A stretch of 64,000 nucleotides of DNA from CAWEQW01 sp963811365 (GTDB lineage Bacteria; Actinomycetota; Actinomycetes; Propionibacteriales; Nocardioidaceae): contig CAWEQW010000010.1 of NCBI GenBank assembly GCA_963811365.1, positions 176,007 to 240,006 on the forward strand. Reading direction: 5' to 3'. Numbering within the stretch: the first letter of the stretch is position 1; every line of letters starts with the position of its first letter. The notes beneath the pieces were generated by a model, which saw only the letters and a list, made by a program, of their open reading frames with translations, was not told the DNA's origin and searched no databases. Both the position numbers and the translations under genes were made by a program. Of this stretch, positions 16,886-25,617 are shown piece after piece.

Positions 16886-18453
16886 AGTCCTCGCAGACCC
16901 TCGCCGCCGAGCTGTCGGCAGGACCTCCGCGGTCGTTGGGCAGGCAGGCGCGCCACGGCGTGGTGTGGACGACCGCGCAGAGCCTGGTCAACCGGGGCAG
17001 CGGCGTCGTGGTGTTCCTGGTGCTCGCCCGGCTGCTCACGCCGCACGAGTTCGGGGTCCTGGCGGCCGCGCAGGTGTTCATCTCGCTCGCCCAGACGTTC
17101 GCCGAGGCGGGGCTGACCAGAACGCTGGTGCAGCGTCCCCGGCTGCGCGCCTCACACCTCGACTCCGCGCTCCTCGTCTCCGGGGGCGCGGGCCTCGTGC
17201 TCGGACTCGCGCTCGCCGTGGCGGCGCCGTTCGTCGCGCACGTCTACCGGATGCCCCAGCTGGAGCCGGTGCTGTTCGCGCTGGCGGCGGTGCCGGTGAT
17301 GACCGGCATCTCGTCGGTCCCCGAGAGCATCCTCCGCCGTGAGCTGCGGTTCCGCTCGCTGGCCTTGCGCGGCACCTCCTCGGTGGTGGTCGCGGGCGTG
17401 CTCAGCGTCGTGATGGCCGTGCTGGGCTTCGGGGTCTGGGCGCTCGTCGGCCAGGTCGTCTGCCAGTCCGTCGTCGCAGCGGTGGTGCTGTGGGCGTCGA
17501 CCGGGTGGCGACCCTCGACCCAGTGGGACCGGACGTCGGTCTCCGAGCTGCTCGGCTTCGGCTCGCACGTCCTCGGCATCTCGTTGCTCAACTTCGTCAC
17601 CCGCCGCTCCGGTGAGTTCCTGGTCGGCGTCACGATCGGCCCGGTCGCGCTGGGGCTGTTCACCGTGGCGAACCGGATCCTCAACCTGCTCATGGACCTG
17701 ATGGTCAGCAACGTGCAGAAGGTCGCGATGCCGGTGTTCAGCCGGGTCTCGGAGGAGCCCGCCCGGCTGCGCGACGCCTACCTGCGCGCCACGCACACCA
17801 CGACGCTGGTGGCCTTCCCCGGTTTCGTGCTGCTGGCCCTGTTCGGCACCCGGCTCACGCCCGTGCTGTTCGGGCAGCAGTGGACCACCGCAGGGCCGCT
17901 GATGGGGGTCCTCGCGCTGGTCGGCCCGGCGCAGAGCATCTCCTACTTCAACAACTCGATGATGCTCGCGCGCGGCGCCTCCGGCCTGGCCCTGCGATGG
18001 ACGGCCGCGACCGCGGTCGCCAGCGTGGCGGTGTTCCTGGCCACCGTGCCGTTCGGGATCACCGTGGTGGCGGTGGGCATCACGGTCCGTACCTGGCTGC
18101 TGCTGCCGGTCGGGCTGCTGCTGGTGCGCCGGGTCAGTGCCGTGACGCTGCGCGACCAGCTCGTCACGCTGCGGCTGCCCGCGCTCGGCTCGCTGACCAT
18201 GGCAGTGGTCGTGGCGGCGTACGACGTCCTGCTGCCGACCCAGGGCCCGGTCGTGCACGTCCTGCTGGCCGGAGGCCTGGCGGTCGCCGGGTACGTCGGC
18301 ACGGTGGCCGTGGCGGACCCGGCGCTCGCCCGGCAGCTGCCGCGGGTGGTGCGTCGCCGGCTGCGGGGCCGGGGGGCCGGCTCAGTGCCTGCCACGCCGG
18401 TGGAGCAGCTGCCGCGCACCGGCGCGTCCGACGTGGCCGAGCCCCGCCGCTGA
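16882..18453 (+). CDS. Wzx-type lipopolysaccharide/polysaccharide flippase
   Basis: A 523-residue polytopic protein of the MOP superfamily (Wzx/RfbX, WzxC-like). About 14 hydrophobic segments are spread from residue 25 to 480. Near the start lie WTTAQSLVNRGSGVVVFLVLAR-type and LLTPHEFGVLAAAQ segments, typical of the family. It flips undecaprenyl-linked repeat units across the membrane. The last 70 bases overlap the 3' end of the convergent glycosyltransferase gene. Confidence 0.88.
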   Translation: MKSSQTLAAELSAGPPRSLGRQARHGVVWTTAQSLVNRGSGVVVFLVLARLLTPHEFGVLAAAQVFISLAQTFAEAGLTRTLVQRPRLRASHLDSALLVSGGAGLVLGLALAVAAPFVAHVYRMPQLEPVLFALAAVPVMTGISSVPESILRRELRFRSLALRGTSSVVVAGVLSVVMAVLGFGVWALVGQVVCQSVVAAVVLWASTGWRPSTQWDRTSVSELLGFGSHVLGISLLNFVTRRSGEFLVGVTIGPVALGLFTVANRILNLLMDLMVSNVQKVAMPVFSRVSEEPARLRDAYLRATHTTTLVAFPGFVLLALFGTRLTPVLFGQQWTTAGPLMGVLALVGPAQSISYFNNSMMLARGASGLALRWTAATAVASVAVFLATVPFGITVVAVGITVRTWLLLPVGLLLVRRVSAVTLRDQLVTLRLPALGSLTMAVVVAAYDVLLPTQGPVVHVLLAGGLAVAGYVGTVAVADPALARQLPRVVRRRLRGRGAGSVPATPVEQLPRTGASDVAEPRR

Positions 18454-19224
18454 GGGTCGCGCCCGCAGGGCCCGGGCGAACGCGGCGACCGCGGTGCCGG
18501 GCCGGCCGGACGCCTCGGCAAGACCACCGGCACGGGTCCACTGGTAGGCCGCGGCCCGCCGGTGCTCGGCGAAGTAGTCCGGGTGCGCGGACAGCAGCCG
18601 GAGCCGGGCGGCGAGGCGGGCCGAGGTGCGGTCCCGCAGCCGGTCGCCGTCGTGGTCCCTGATCAGGTAGCCGACCTCCGGGACGGTGTGCACCGGCGCC
18701 ACCCGGCTCATCCGCAGCCACCACTCGACGTCCTCGGAGACCGGGTACGACTCGTCGAGGAGCAGTGCCACGTCGCGCTGGACGGCGGCCGAGCCGAGCT
18801 GCGGCACCGGGGCCTCCAGCAGCGTGCCGGCAACCCAGCCGTCGAGCCTCCTGCTCCAGCGCAGGCTCCCGTCGCCGAGCCCGGCCTTCCAGCTCAACGC
18901 CACGGGGGCGCGCTCGAGGCCGTGCCGCGCGAGCGCCAGCCGGTCCGCGGTCAGCTCGTCGTCGTCGTCGAGGAAGGTGAGGTACCGGCCCCGGGCCGCC
19001 CTGATCCCGGTGTTTCGCGCCGCGGCGGCTCCGCCCCGCTCGCTGCGGCTGAGCACCCGGACCCGCGGGTCGTCGGGCAGTGTCCCGGTCGTGCCGGCGC
19101 CGTCGTCGACGACGAGCACCTCGAGGTCCGCGACGGTCTGCCGCAGCACGCTGGCGACGGCGAGCGGCAGCAGCTCGCTGCGTCCGCAGGTCGGTACCAC
19201 GACGCTGAACAGCGGATCAGCCAC
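18382..19224 (-). CDS. Glycosyltransferase family 2
   Basis: A 280-residue GT-A enzyme. The N-terminus FSVVVPTCGRSELLPLAVASVL, the VDDGAGT loop, and the DDDDE (DxD-type) metal site near residue 95 identify family 2. ARNTGIRAARG lies between them. SEDVEWWLRMSRV matches the ED acceptor-site motif. It adds a sugar to the repeat unit in the cytoplasm. The GTG start overlaps the sulfotransferase stop by 8 bases, and the 3' end overlaps the flippase gene. Confidence 0.88.
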   Translation of the reverse strand: MADPLFSVVVPTCGRSELLPLAVASVLRQTVADLEVLVVDDGAGTTGTLPDDPRVRVLSRSERGGAAAARNTGIRAARGRYLTFLDDDDELTADRLALARHGLERAPVALSWKAGLGDGSLRWSRRLDGWVAGTLLEAPVPQLGSAAVQRDVALLLDESYPVSEDVEWWLRMSRVAPVHTVPEVGYLIRDHDGDRLRDRTSARLAARLRLLSAHPDYFAEHRRAAAYQWTRAGGLAEASGRPGTAVAAFARALRARPSAAGLGHVGRAGARQLLHRRGRH

Positions 19225-20131
19225 CGGCGTACCCCCAGGTCGCCATCGCCTGCTCGATGCCGGGCAGGTGCCGTTCGAGGTCGCCGGCGGCGGCGCGCCA
19301 CTTGTCGGGCCGCGGAGCGGTGATCGCGCCACGCGGTGTGCCCGGCACGGTCGCCGCGGCCCGGCGCACCGCCTCCGACGGCGGCAGGCCGAGCACGTCC
19401 TCGACCTGCGCGACGGTCTGCTCGGGGCGGGCCACCAGGTCCTCGTAGCGGACCACGAGGTCGACGGCGTCCCGGTGCCGGTCGGCGGCCTGCGTGCAGG
19501 CGACGTACTGCCGGGCCGCGACCTGGGCGAGGTCGCTGCCCTGCAGCGAGCGCCAGCCGGGCGGCAGCACGTAGCGCCACACCCGGGAGTCGTAGTCGGC
19601 GAGCCGGAGCCGCTCGGGCAGGACGTACGACGCGCCGCGACGGTGCCGCCACCCCTCCAGCAGGCTGGCCGTCGTGGCCCGGCCGTCCCGCACCACCAGC
19701 ACGATGCGCGCGTCCGGGAAGTGCGCGCGCAGGTAGGGCAGTCGCAGCACGTTCTTCGGCGTCTTGTCGAGCGGCCGCCCGGGGCCGAGCCCGGCGAGCA
19801 GGGTCTCGAGGTAGCGGTGCTCGGCTGCGGAGGCGTCGGCGGCGGACAGGGCGTCGGAGGCCCAGCCGTGCCGCCGCGGATGGTTGTAGCCGCTCCAGTA
19901 GACGTGGCCCTCCTCCGGGAGGGAGCGCAGATCGGGATGCGCGCCGAGCAGCTCGAACAGCAAGGTGGTGCCCGAACGCGGGCAGCCGACGAGGAACACC
20001 GGCGGCTCCGCGAGCCCGCGCGGCCGGAACGTGGCCGTGAGGCGGCCGCGCCCGACCATCAGCCGGCGCCGCAGCCCCGCCTTGGCGAGCCGGTAGGTCT
20101 CGGCGCGCAGAGGGCTGCCGGCTCTGGTCAC
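19217..20131 (-). CDS. Sulfotransferase (3)
   Basis: A 304-residue sulfotransferase: VFLVGCPRSGTTLLFELL is the PAPS 5' loop (about 45-62) and IVLVVRDGRATTASLLEGW supplies the 3'-phosphate Arg and Ser. DKTPKN is the conserved loop in the sulfotransferase_3 type. It differs in class from sulfotransferases 1 and 2, so a different acceptor is likely. It overlaps the genes on either side. Confidence 0.87.
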   Translation of the reverse strand: MTRAGSPLRAETYRLAKAGLRRRLMVGRGRLTATFRPRGLAEPPVFLVGCPRSGTTLLFELLGAHPDLRSLPEEGHVYWSGYNHPRRHGWASDALSAADASAAEHRYLETLLAGLGPGRPLDKTPKNVLRLPYLRAHFPDARIVLVVRDGRATTASLLEGWRHRRGASYVLPERLRLADYDSRVWRYVLPPGWRSLQGSDLAQVAARQYVACTQAADRHRDAVDLVVRYEDLVARPEQTVAQVEDVLGLPPSEAVRRAAATVPGTPRGAITAPRPDKWRAAAGDLERHLPGIEQAMATWGYAGG

Positions 20132-21360
20132 CGGACCTCCTCGCGCGCCCGTGCGGTCGCCAGAAGGCGCTCGGCCACCGCCGCCCAGGACCCGCGCCGT
20201 TCGGCGGTCGTGCGGGCCTGCGCGGCCAAGGCTGCCCGCAGCCTCGGGTCGTCGTGCAGGGCGACCAGCCGGTCGACGGCGCCGTCGACGTCACCCGCGT
20301 CGTAGAGCAGCGCGTCGGCGCCGTCGGCGAGCAGGGAGGAGGTCGGCACGTCGGGCGCGACCACCGGCCTCCCGGTGGCGAGGTACTCCAGCACCTTGAG
20401 CGGCGAGTAGTGGTCTCCCGCCCCCGGATCGGCGAGCTGGAGGCAGACGTCGAACCGGCGCAGCCAGCCGGGGACCTCGGCCTGGGGCGCCGGCGGTAGC
20501 AGCCGGAGCGAGGCCGGATGGGCGCGCGCGACGTCGAGCATCTCCCGGTGGAGCGGGCCGGTGCCGAGCAGGCAGAGCGTCGCGTCCGGCAGCCGCCGTT
20601 CGAGCCGGGTCGCGAGCGCGTCGACCTGGTGCAGGCCGTGGTAGGCGCGGAAGCCGCCCACCCAGCCGACCAGGAACCGCCCGGCGAGCCCGTCGACGAC
20701 CGGAGCCGCGGGTCGTCCCGAGCCCGGAGCGAACAGCTCGAGGTCCACCCCGTTGGGCACCACGTCCACCCGCCCGGGTGGCACACCGACGGACTGGACC
20801 GCCCTGGCCAGAGGGGCGGACACCACCGAGACCCGGTCCGCGCGCCGGAGCAGCCGATGCTCCCCCACGGCGGCGACCAGCCGGCCGCCACGTGTGCCGC
20901 GCAGTCCCCAGGCGCGCTGCTCGGCGACCTCCAGCGCCTCGACCCGCAGCACGAGCGGGCAGCCGGAGCTGTCGGCCAGCCGGCTCCCGACGTCCTGGAA
21001 GCGGTGGTGGTACTGCACCACCAGCCGCAGCGGACGGTGCACGGCGAGACCGCGCAGCCGTCGTCGCCGCGCCACTGCCTGGGCGTCCCCGAGGCCGACC
21101 CGCACCGGCGGCGGGAGCCGGCGGAGCCGGCCACCCGTGCCGGCGCCGGGCGAGCCGACAGAGGCGGCGAGCACGGCGGCGGCGTCGGCCGGACCGCCCT
21201 CGGTGATCAGCAGCACGTCGTCGGGACCCACGACCTCGGCGAACCCCCGGGCGAGGTGCGCGGCGGCCATCAGCTGGCTGTCGACGGCGCCGACCCGCGA
21301 CGGGCGACGCGGGACCACCACCGCCACGGCGCCGTCAGCGCCCCGGTCACCGCCGGGCAC
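20128..21360 (-). CDS. Glycosyltransferase family 4
   Basis: A 410-residue GT-B glycosyltransferase with RVDVVPNGVDLELFAPG in the linker and DHYSPLKVLEYLATGRPVVAP as the nucleotide-sugar E-x7-E-type motif. GTG at 21360 is preferred because GGAGGTG lies 6 bases upstream; a longer reading to 21399 has no such site. The 14-base overlap with the sulfotransferase upstream suggests coupling. Confidence 0.88.
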   Translation of the reverse strand: MPGGDRGADGAVAVVVPRRPSRVGAVDSQLMAAAHLARGFAEVVGPDDVLLITEGGPADAAAVLAASVGSPGAGTGGRLRRLPPPVRVGLGDAQAVARRRRLRGLAVHRPLRLVVQYHHRFQDVGSRLADSSGCPLVLRVEALEVAEQRAWGLRGTRGGRLVAAVGEHRLLRRADRVSVVSAPLARAVQSVGVPPGRVDVVPNGVDLELFAPGSGRPAAPVVDGLAGRFLVGWVGGFRAYHGLHQVDALATRLERRLPDATLCLLGTGPLHREMLDVARAHPASLRLLPPAPQAEVPGWLRRFDVCLQLADPGAGDHYSPLKVLEYLATGRPVVAPDVPTSSLLADGADALLYDAGDVDGAVDRLVALHDDPRLRAALAAQARTTAERRGSWAAVAERLLATARAREEVR

Positions 21361-22309
21361 CGGCCACCTCCGCGGCGTCGATGGACCGGCGCTGGGCACG
21401 TCGGGCGGCGCGGTTGCGGACCACCCGCAAGGCGTCGTGCGCGCCGAGCTCGTGGAGCCGCGCCCAGCCGTCGCCCCGGGTGGGCAGATATCCGGCGCGG
21501 CTCAGCCGGGCCCCGAGCACCGCCTCGACCTGGGCGACCTCCCGGACGGTCAGGGTGCTGCGCCAGGCGTCCCGCCGGTCCACCTGCACCGGGCCCAGCG
21601 CGCGGCCCTTCCACCCCGCCTCCCAGGCCGGGAAGAGCGTCGCCGCCTGGTCCGCGATCGGCACCGCCGGACCGCGGACGCCCAGGAACCGTCCGATCCG
21701 GTCCCGGGCGTCGTCGGGGTCGGTGACCACGTCCTCGTAGCGCAGCTCGAGCAGCCGGTCCGGTGCCAGCTCGCGGCGCGCGCGGTCGAGGTCGCGCTGG
21801 TCCTCCCGCCACGCGGAGGCGACCAGCACGGCCGAGTCCATGCCGAACGGGGCCGCCTTGGCCGAGGCGACGACCGCGCGCGGGTCGCGGACCACAGCGA
21901 CGAAGCGCAGCCCCGGCGCCGCGCGGTGCAGCGGACGCCACCACCGGAGGTGGTTCGGGGTCTTCTCCCCCACCACCCGGGCATCGCCCGCAAGCTCGTC
22001 GACGACCGCGGCGAACAGCTGCCAGGCGCTCTCGCAGCGACCCTCCAGCCGGGCGGTCAGCCGCTCGGCGCCCAGCGGCAGGTCGCGTACCGCCCGGATC
22101 GCCAGGTAGGTCTCGAGCGCGGCGCGGAGCCGGCCACCCTCGAGCGGGAACCGGGTGCGGCGCAGGTGCGGCTCGTAGAACAGCGGGTAGAAGTGCGTCT
22201 CCGGCGTCACCCGGACCCCGGGCAGCTCACTCGCCAGCCGCTGCACCAGCGTGGTCCCCGAGCGAGGGCTGCCGACGACCAGGAAGTCCGGCCCGGTCCG
22301 CGCGGTCAC
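21347..22309 (-). CDS. Sulfotransferase (4)
   Basis: A 320-residue sulfotransferase with the PAPS loop VVGSPRSGTTLVQRLA at the N-terminus (about 11-26), GEKTPNHLRWW near 120 and FVAVVRDPRAVVASAK for the 3'-phosphate site. LELRYEDVVTDP is the downstream signature. It has the same class features as sulfotransferase 3. GTG 22309 overlaps the stop of the glycosyltransferase gene (GTGA). Confidence 0.88.
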   Translation of the reverse strand: MTARTGPDFLVVGSPRSGTTLVQRLASELPGVRVTPETHFYPLFYEPHLRRTRFPLEGGRLRAALETYLAIRAVRDLPLGAERLTARLEGRCESAWQLFAAVVDELAGDARVVGEKTPNHLRWWRPLHRAAPGLRFVAVVRDPRAVVASAKAAPFGMDSAVLVASAWREDQRDLDRARRELAPDRLLELRYEDVVTDPDDARDRIGRFLGVRGPAVPIADQAATLFPAWEAGWKGRALGPVQVDRRDAWRSTLTVREVAQVEAVLGARLSRAGYLPTRGDGWARLHELGAHDALRVVRNRAARRAQRRSIDAAEVAGARR

Positions 22310-23424
22310 GACGCCGGCTCCGTCCGGGTGACCAGGCCGTCGAGGAGCTCCCGCCACTGCCTGGCCACCGCGCCCAGGTCGTAGCGCTCGCGGCAGTGCG
22401 ACTCGGCGCCGGCGCCCAGAGCCGTACGACGGGACAGCGCGCGCCGTACGCCGCCGGCGAGCCTCCCCGGGTCGTCGGGCGGCACGACGTAGCCGGTGTG
22501 CCCGTCGCGGACGATGTCGGCGCACCCACCGCTGGTCGAGGCGACCGCCGGCAGCCCGCAGAGCCCGGCCTCGATCAGCACCGCCGGGAGCCCCTCGCCC
22601 TCGCTGGGCAGCACGACGACGTCGGCGGCCCAGTAGGCGTCGCGCGGCGAGTCCACGCGGCCGAGGAGGTGCACCCGCCGCGGCGCGAGCTGCTCGCCCA
22701 GGGCGGCCACCGCTGCACGACGCGGACCGTCGCCGAGGACCACGAGGTGCGTCGCGACCGGCAGCTCCGCCAGGGATCGCACGGCCGCCTCGGGATGCTT
22801 CTCGGGCTGGAGGGCGGCGACGTACAGCAGCACGGGGGCGTCCTGGGGAAGGCCGAGCCGGCGTCGTGCCTCGACGCGCTCCTCGCGGGACGGTGGCCGG
22901 AACGCGGCGGCGTGCACCGAGTTCGGGATCACCGCCACCTTGTCGGCCGAGACGCCGAGCCGTCGGACCAGGAAGTCGGCTCCGCCCGGCCACAGCGCGA
23001 CCACCCGGTCCATCCGCGACAGCAGCAGCCGGACCCGGGCGCGTCGGGCGGCGCTGCGCAGCCAGTACGCCGGGTCGCTGATGTTGCGGTAGACCACGGG
23101 CACCCGTAGCCCGGCGCCGGCCAGGCCACAGGCCAGCAGCGTGCTCGACCCGTGCGCCACGACGACGGTGGAGGCGGCCATCTCCCGGCGCAGCCGGTGC
23201 AGGGTCGGCAGGTCGCGGGCGCCGGCGCCGAGCACCGGCACGTCGAGCCGGGCCCCCGGTCCGCCGTGGCGCAGCGCGCGGACCGCGCCGGGCCGGCCGT
23301 CGCGGGTGAGCGCGGAGCAGAGGTCGGCGGCGAACACCTGGGCGCCGCGTCGGTCGGTGTCGGTGATGACGTGCAGTACCCGGGACGTCGGCCGACCCGA
23401 GCGGACGTCACTGCGCTGGCTCAC
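22306..23424 (-). CDS. Glycosyltransferase family 4
   Basis: A 372-residue GT-B glycosyltransferase. VLHVITDTDRRGAQVFAADL starts the N-terminal Rossmann domain, AVIPNSVHAAAF precedes the nucleotide domain, and VVLPSEGEGLPAVLIEAGLCG carries the E-x7-E motif. It is the first gene of the second leftward operon (23424 to 18382). GTG 23424 is chosen over longer readings because GGGGGAG lies 10 bases upstream and the upstream reading has no family similarity. Confidence 0.88.
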   Translation of the reverse strand: MSQRSDVRSGRPTSRVLHVITDTDRRGAQVFAADLCSALTRDGRPGAVRALRHGGPGARLDVPVLGAGARDLPTLHRLRREMAASTVVVAHGSSTLLACGLAGAGLRVPVVYRNISDPAYWLRSAARRARVRLLLSRMDRVVALWPGGADFLVRRLGVSADKVAVIPNSVHAAAFRPPSREERVEARRRLGLPQDAPVLLYVAALQPEKHPEAAVRSLAELPVATHLVVLGDGPRRAAVAALGEQLAPRRVHLLGRVDSPRDAYWAADVVVLPSEGEGLPAVLIEAGLCGLPAVASTSGGCADIVRDGHTGYVVPPDDPGRLAGGVRRALSRRTALGAGAESHCRERYDLGAVARQWRELLDGLVTRTEPAS

Positions 23425-23575
23425 GCGTTCGCTCTCCCCCGTCGTTGTGCGGACCCACCTTGTCAGGCCGGTGCGCGCTCGGCAATCGCCGGGGGCACAT
23501 CGCTCGTCACCGACATACCACACAGATGTACCCCATAAGGTAAAGGAACCGGCAACTACGACCGATGCAAGGGGC
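23425..23575. promoter_or_regulatory. Divergent regulatory region between two polysaccharide operons
   Basis: A 151-base gap between outward-facing genes. The segment 23511-23545 is locally AT-richer and contains ACAcagaTGT (23521-23530 region) and TACCccataaGGTA (23531-23542), both small inverted repeats. TAAGGT (23536-23541) could be a rightward -10 box. The pieces look like operator and promoter elements but no regulator family can be assigned. Confidence 0.35.
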
Positions 23576-24778
23576 ATGACCCCTCTGCAGACGTTGTCCG
23601 CCCTGGGCGTCGCGGCCGCTCTCGCGACCGGCGGTGCCGTCCTCACCTCGACGGTGGCCCTGGCCGCACCGCTCGCGCCCGACACCCCGTCCGTGCACAC
23701 GCTCCGGGTCCCGTCCGCCATCGACGCGACCGGGGCCAGGGACGTCTCGGCCGCGCTCAACGCCTTCCTGGCCGGGGTCCCCGACGACACCGTCGTGGCG
23801 TTCCCCGCCGGCGCCCGCTACCGCGCCGAGGACACCCTGAGGCTGCTCGACAAGCACCGGGTCGACCTCGAAGGCCACGGCGCCACCCTGGTGGCCACCA
23901 CGACCGGCTACCGGTCGCGCAGCCAGCTGCTGGTCGTCGGCGGCTCGGACATCACCGTGCGGGGGCTGCACATCGTCGGGGCCAACCCGGACGCCGGAGT
24001 CGACGGCACCTACCTGTCCTCGCTGGAGGGCCAGCACGGGATCGAGCTCGACGGGCCGCAGCGCGTGCTCGTCGAGGACGACACCGTCCAGGACGTCTAC
24101 GGCGACCTGGTCTACGTCGGCCGCGACCTCCGCAAGCGCGCCCCGACCTGGATGCAGTCCTCCCGCGACGTCACGGTGCGCGGCAACACCCTGACCGGAA
24201 GCGGCCGGCAGGGCGTCTCCGTCACGCAGGGCTCGCGGGTCCTGGTGGTCGGCAACACGATCGGCGACGTCCGGCGCACCAGCTTCGACCTGGAGCCGAA
24301 CGGCCCGACCTGGCGGGTCGAGGACGTCACGATCTCCGACAACGTGGTGGGCGACGGGCGGCTGAACTTCCTGTCGGCCGCGGGCCGCGGCCCCGTCGAC
24401 GACGTCGCGGTGCTGCGCAACACGGTGCACCGGCCGTTGAACTCGCTGGTGAGGAACCGGCTGGGCGAGAGCCGCAGCAACTGGCGGTTCGTCGGCAACG
24501 TGGTGACCCGCTCCTCGGCGAGCTCGCTGGGCGGCACCGTCGTCGGCTACGGCGTCGAAGGGGTGCGCTTCCGCGACAACGTCATCCCGTTCAACGCCGG
24601 CCGCAAGATGGTCGGCATCAAGCTCGACAGCGCGTCGTGCGGGCTCGACGTCGGTGGCAACGTGCTCACCAACGCCCTCGGGCAGAGCAGCGGCGGCAGC
24701 GCGGCGTGCGTGGACGGCACGACGGTCGGTCCCGTCGCGCTCCCTGCGCCGGCGCAGAGCCCGCAGCCCCGGCCCTGA
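23576..24778 (+). CDS. Secreted right-handed beta-helix (pectate-lyase-like) protein
   Basis: A 400-residue protein with an N-terminal hydrophobic signal peptide (about 1-30, cleavage near ALAA). A parallel beta-helix pattern follows, with repeated phrases such as DITVRGLHIVG, DVTVRGNTLTG, RVLVVGNTIG and DVTISDNVVG at about 22-25-residue intervals. Beta-helix proteins of this kind are polysaccharide lyases, hydrolases, epimerases or binding proteins. Its place in the locus suggests editing or degradation of the exported polymer. Catalytic residues cannot be assigned. The assigned ATG has an AAGGGG just upstream at unusually short spacing. Confidence 0.75.
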   Translation: MTPLQTLSALGVAAALATGGAVLTSTVALAAPLAPDTPSVHTLRVPSAIDATGARDVSAALNAFLAGVPDDTVVAFPAGARYRAEDTLRLLDKHRVDLEGHGATLVATTTGYRSRSQLLVVGGSDITVRGLHIVGANPDAGVDGTYLSSLEGQHGIELDGPQRVLVEDDTVQDVYGDLVYVGRDLRKRAPTWMQSSRDVTVRGNTLTGSGRQGVSVTQGSRVLVVGNTIGDVRRTSFDLEPNGPTWRVEDVTISDNVVGDGRLNFLSAAGRGPVDDVAVLRNTVHRPLNSLVRNRLGESRSNWRFVGNVVTRSSASSLGGTVVGYGVEGVRFRDNVIPFNAGRKMVGIKLDSASCGLDVGGNVLTNALGQSSGGSAACVDGTTVGPVALPAPAQSPQPRP

Positions 24779-24804
24779 GGGATGCACCCACCACGGTGAC
24801 GTCG

Positions 24805-24810
24805 TAGTCT
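24805..24810 (+). promoter_or_regulatory. -10 box (TAGTCT) of deacetylase gene, leaderless
   Basis: TAGTCT ends 6 bases before the GTG at 24817. It supports that start over the ATG at 24829 and gives the deacetylase-to-acetyltransferase genes their own promoter. Confidence 0.4.
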
Positions 24811-24816
24811 CTGCGC

Positions 24817-25617
24817 GTGCGTCGGGGGATGAAGAAGGCACTGGCGGCCCTTCCTGACCGGAGGGCCGCCGGCTGTGCGCTGCTGATCTACCACCGGGTC
24901 GGCGGCGGGAGCCGCGAGGAGCTCGACGTCCCGCTGCCCGACTTCCGCGCCCAGCTCGACCGGCTCGCCGACCACCGGGTGCAGGCGCTCGACGAGGTGG
25001 TCGACCGGGCGCGCGACGACGCCGGTCCGAAGGACGCGGACCGGCCGTCGGTGGTGCTGACCTTCGACGACGGCTTCCGCGACGTCTACGACCATGCCTG
25101 GCCGCTGCTCCGGGAGCGCCGGCTGCCGTTCACCGTCTACCTCACCACCGGGTACGTCGGAGGCGCGATGCGCTGGGCCGGCTCGACCGCCCGTGAGCAG
25201 GGAGCGCCCGCGCTGACCTGGGACCAGCTGCGGGAGATGGTGGCGTCGGGGCTGTGCACGGTCGGCAACCACACCCACACCCACGTGCGGCCCGAGCGGC
25301 TGAGCACCGACGAGCTCGACCGATGCAGCGAGCTCGTGGAGCGCGAGCTCGGCGTGACACCGCGGCACTTCGCCTACCCGTGGGGGGTGCCGGTGCCCCG
25401 GCTCCAGCCGGAGCTGCGCGCCCGGTTCCGCAGCGCGGCCACCGGGAGGCTCGGCCGCAACCACCCGGACACCGACCTGCTCGCCCTGCGCCGGGTCCCG
25501 GTCCGGCGCACCGACCCGCTGCCGTTCTTCACCGCGAAGCTGGAGCGCGGCCTGCTCGCCGAGCGGGCCTACGCGACCGTCGTGGCGGGCGCCAAGAGGG
25601 CGGGCGTGCGTGGCTGA
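24817..25617 (+). CDS. Polysaccharide deacetylase (CE4, NodB-like)
   Basis: A 266-residue carbohydrate esterase family 4 protein. Catalytic motifs are TFDDGF near residue 87 (catalytic base Asp and metal-binding Asp), NHTHTHVR near 150 (metal-binding His pair), and FAYPWGVP. No signal peptide or membrane segment is evident, so it may act on a cytoplasmic precursor, or be exported by an unrecognised route. It deacetylates N-acetyl sugars. The stop overlaps the next start by 8 bases. Confidence 0.88.
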   Translation: MRRGMKKALAALPDRRAAGCALLIYHRVGGGSREELDVPLPDFRAQLDRLADHRVQALDEVVDRARDDAGPKDADRPSVVLTFDDGFRDVYDHAWPLLRERRLPFTVYLTTGYVGGAMRWAGSTAREQGAPALTWDQLREMVASGLCTVGNHTHTHVRPERLSTDELDRCSELVERELGVTPRHFAYPWGVPVPRLQPELRARFRSAATGRLGRNHPDTDLLALRRVPVRRTDPLPFFTAKLERGLLAERAYATVVAGAKRAGVRG

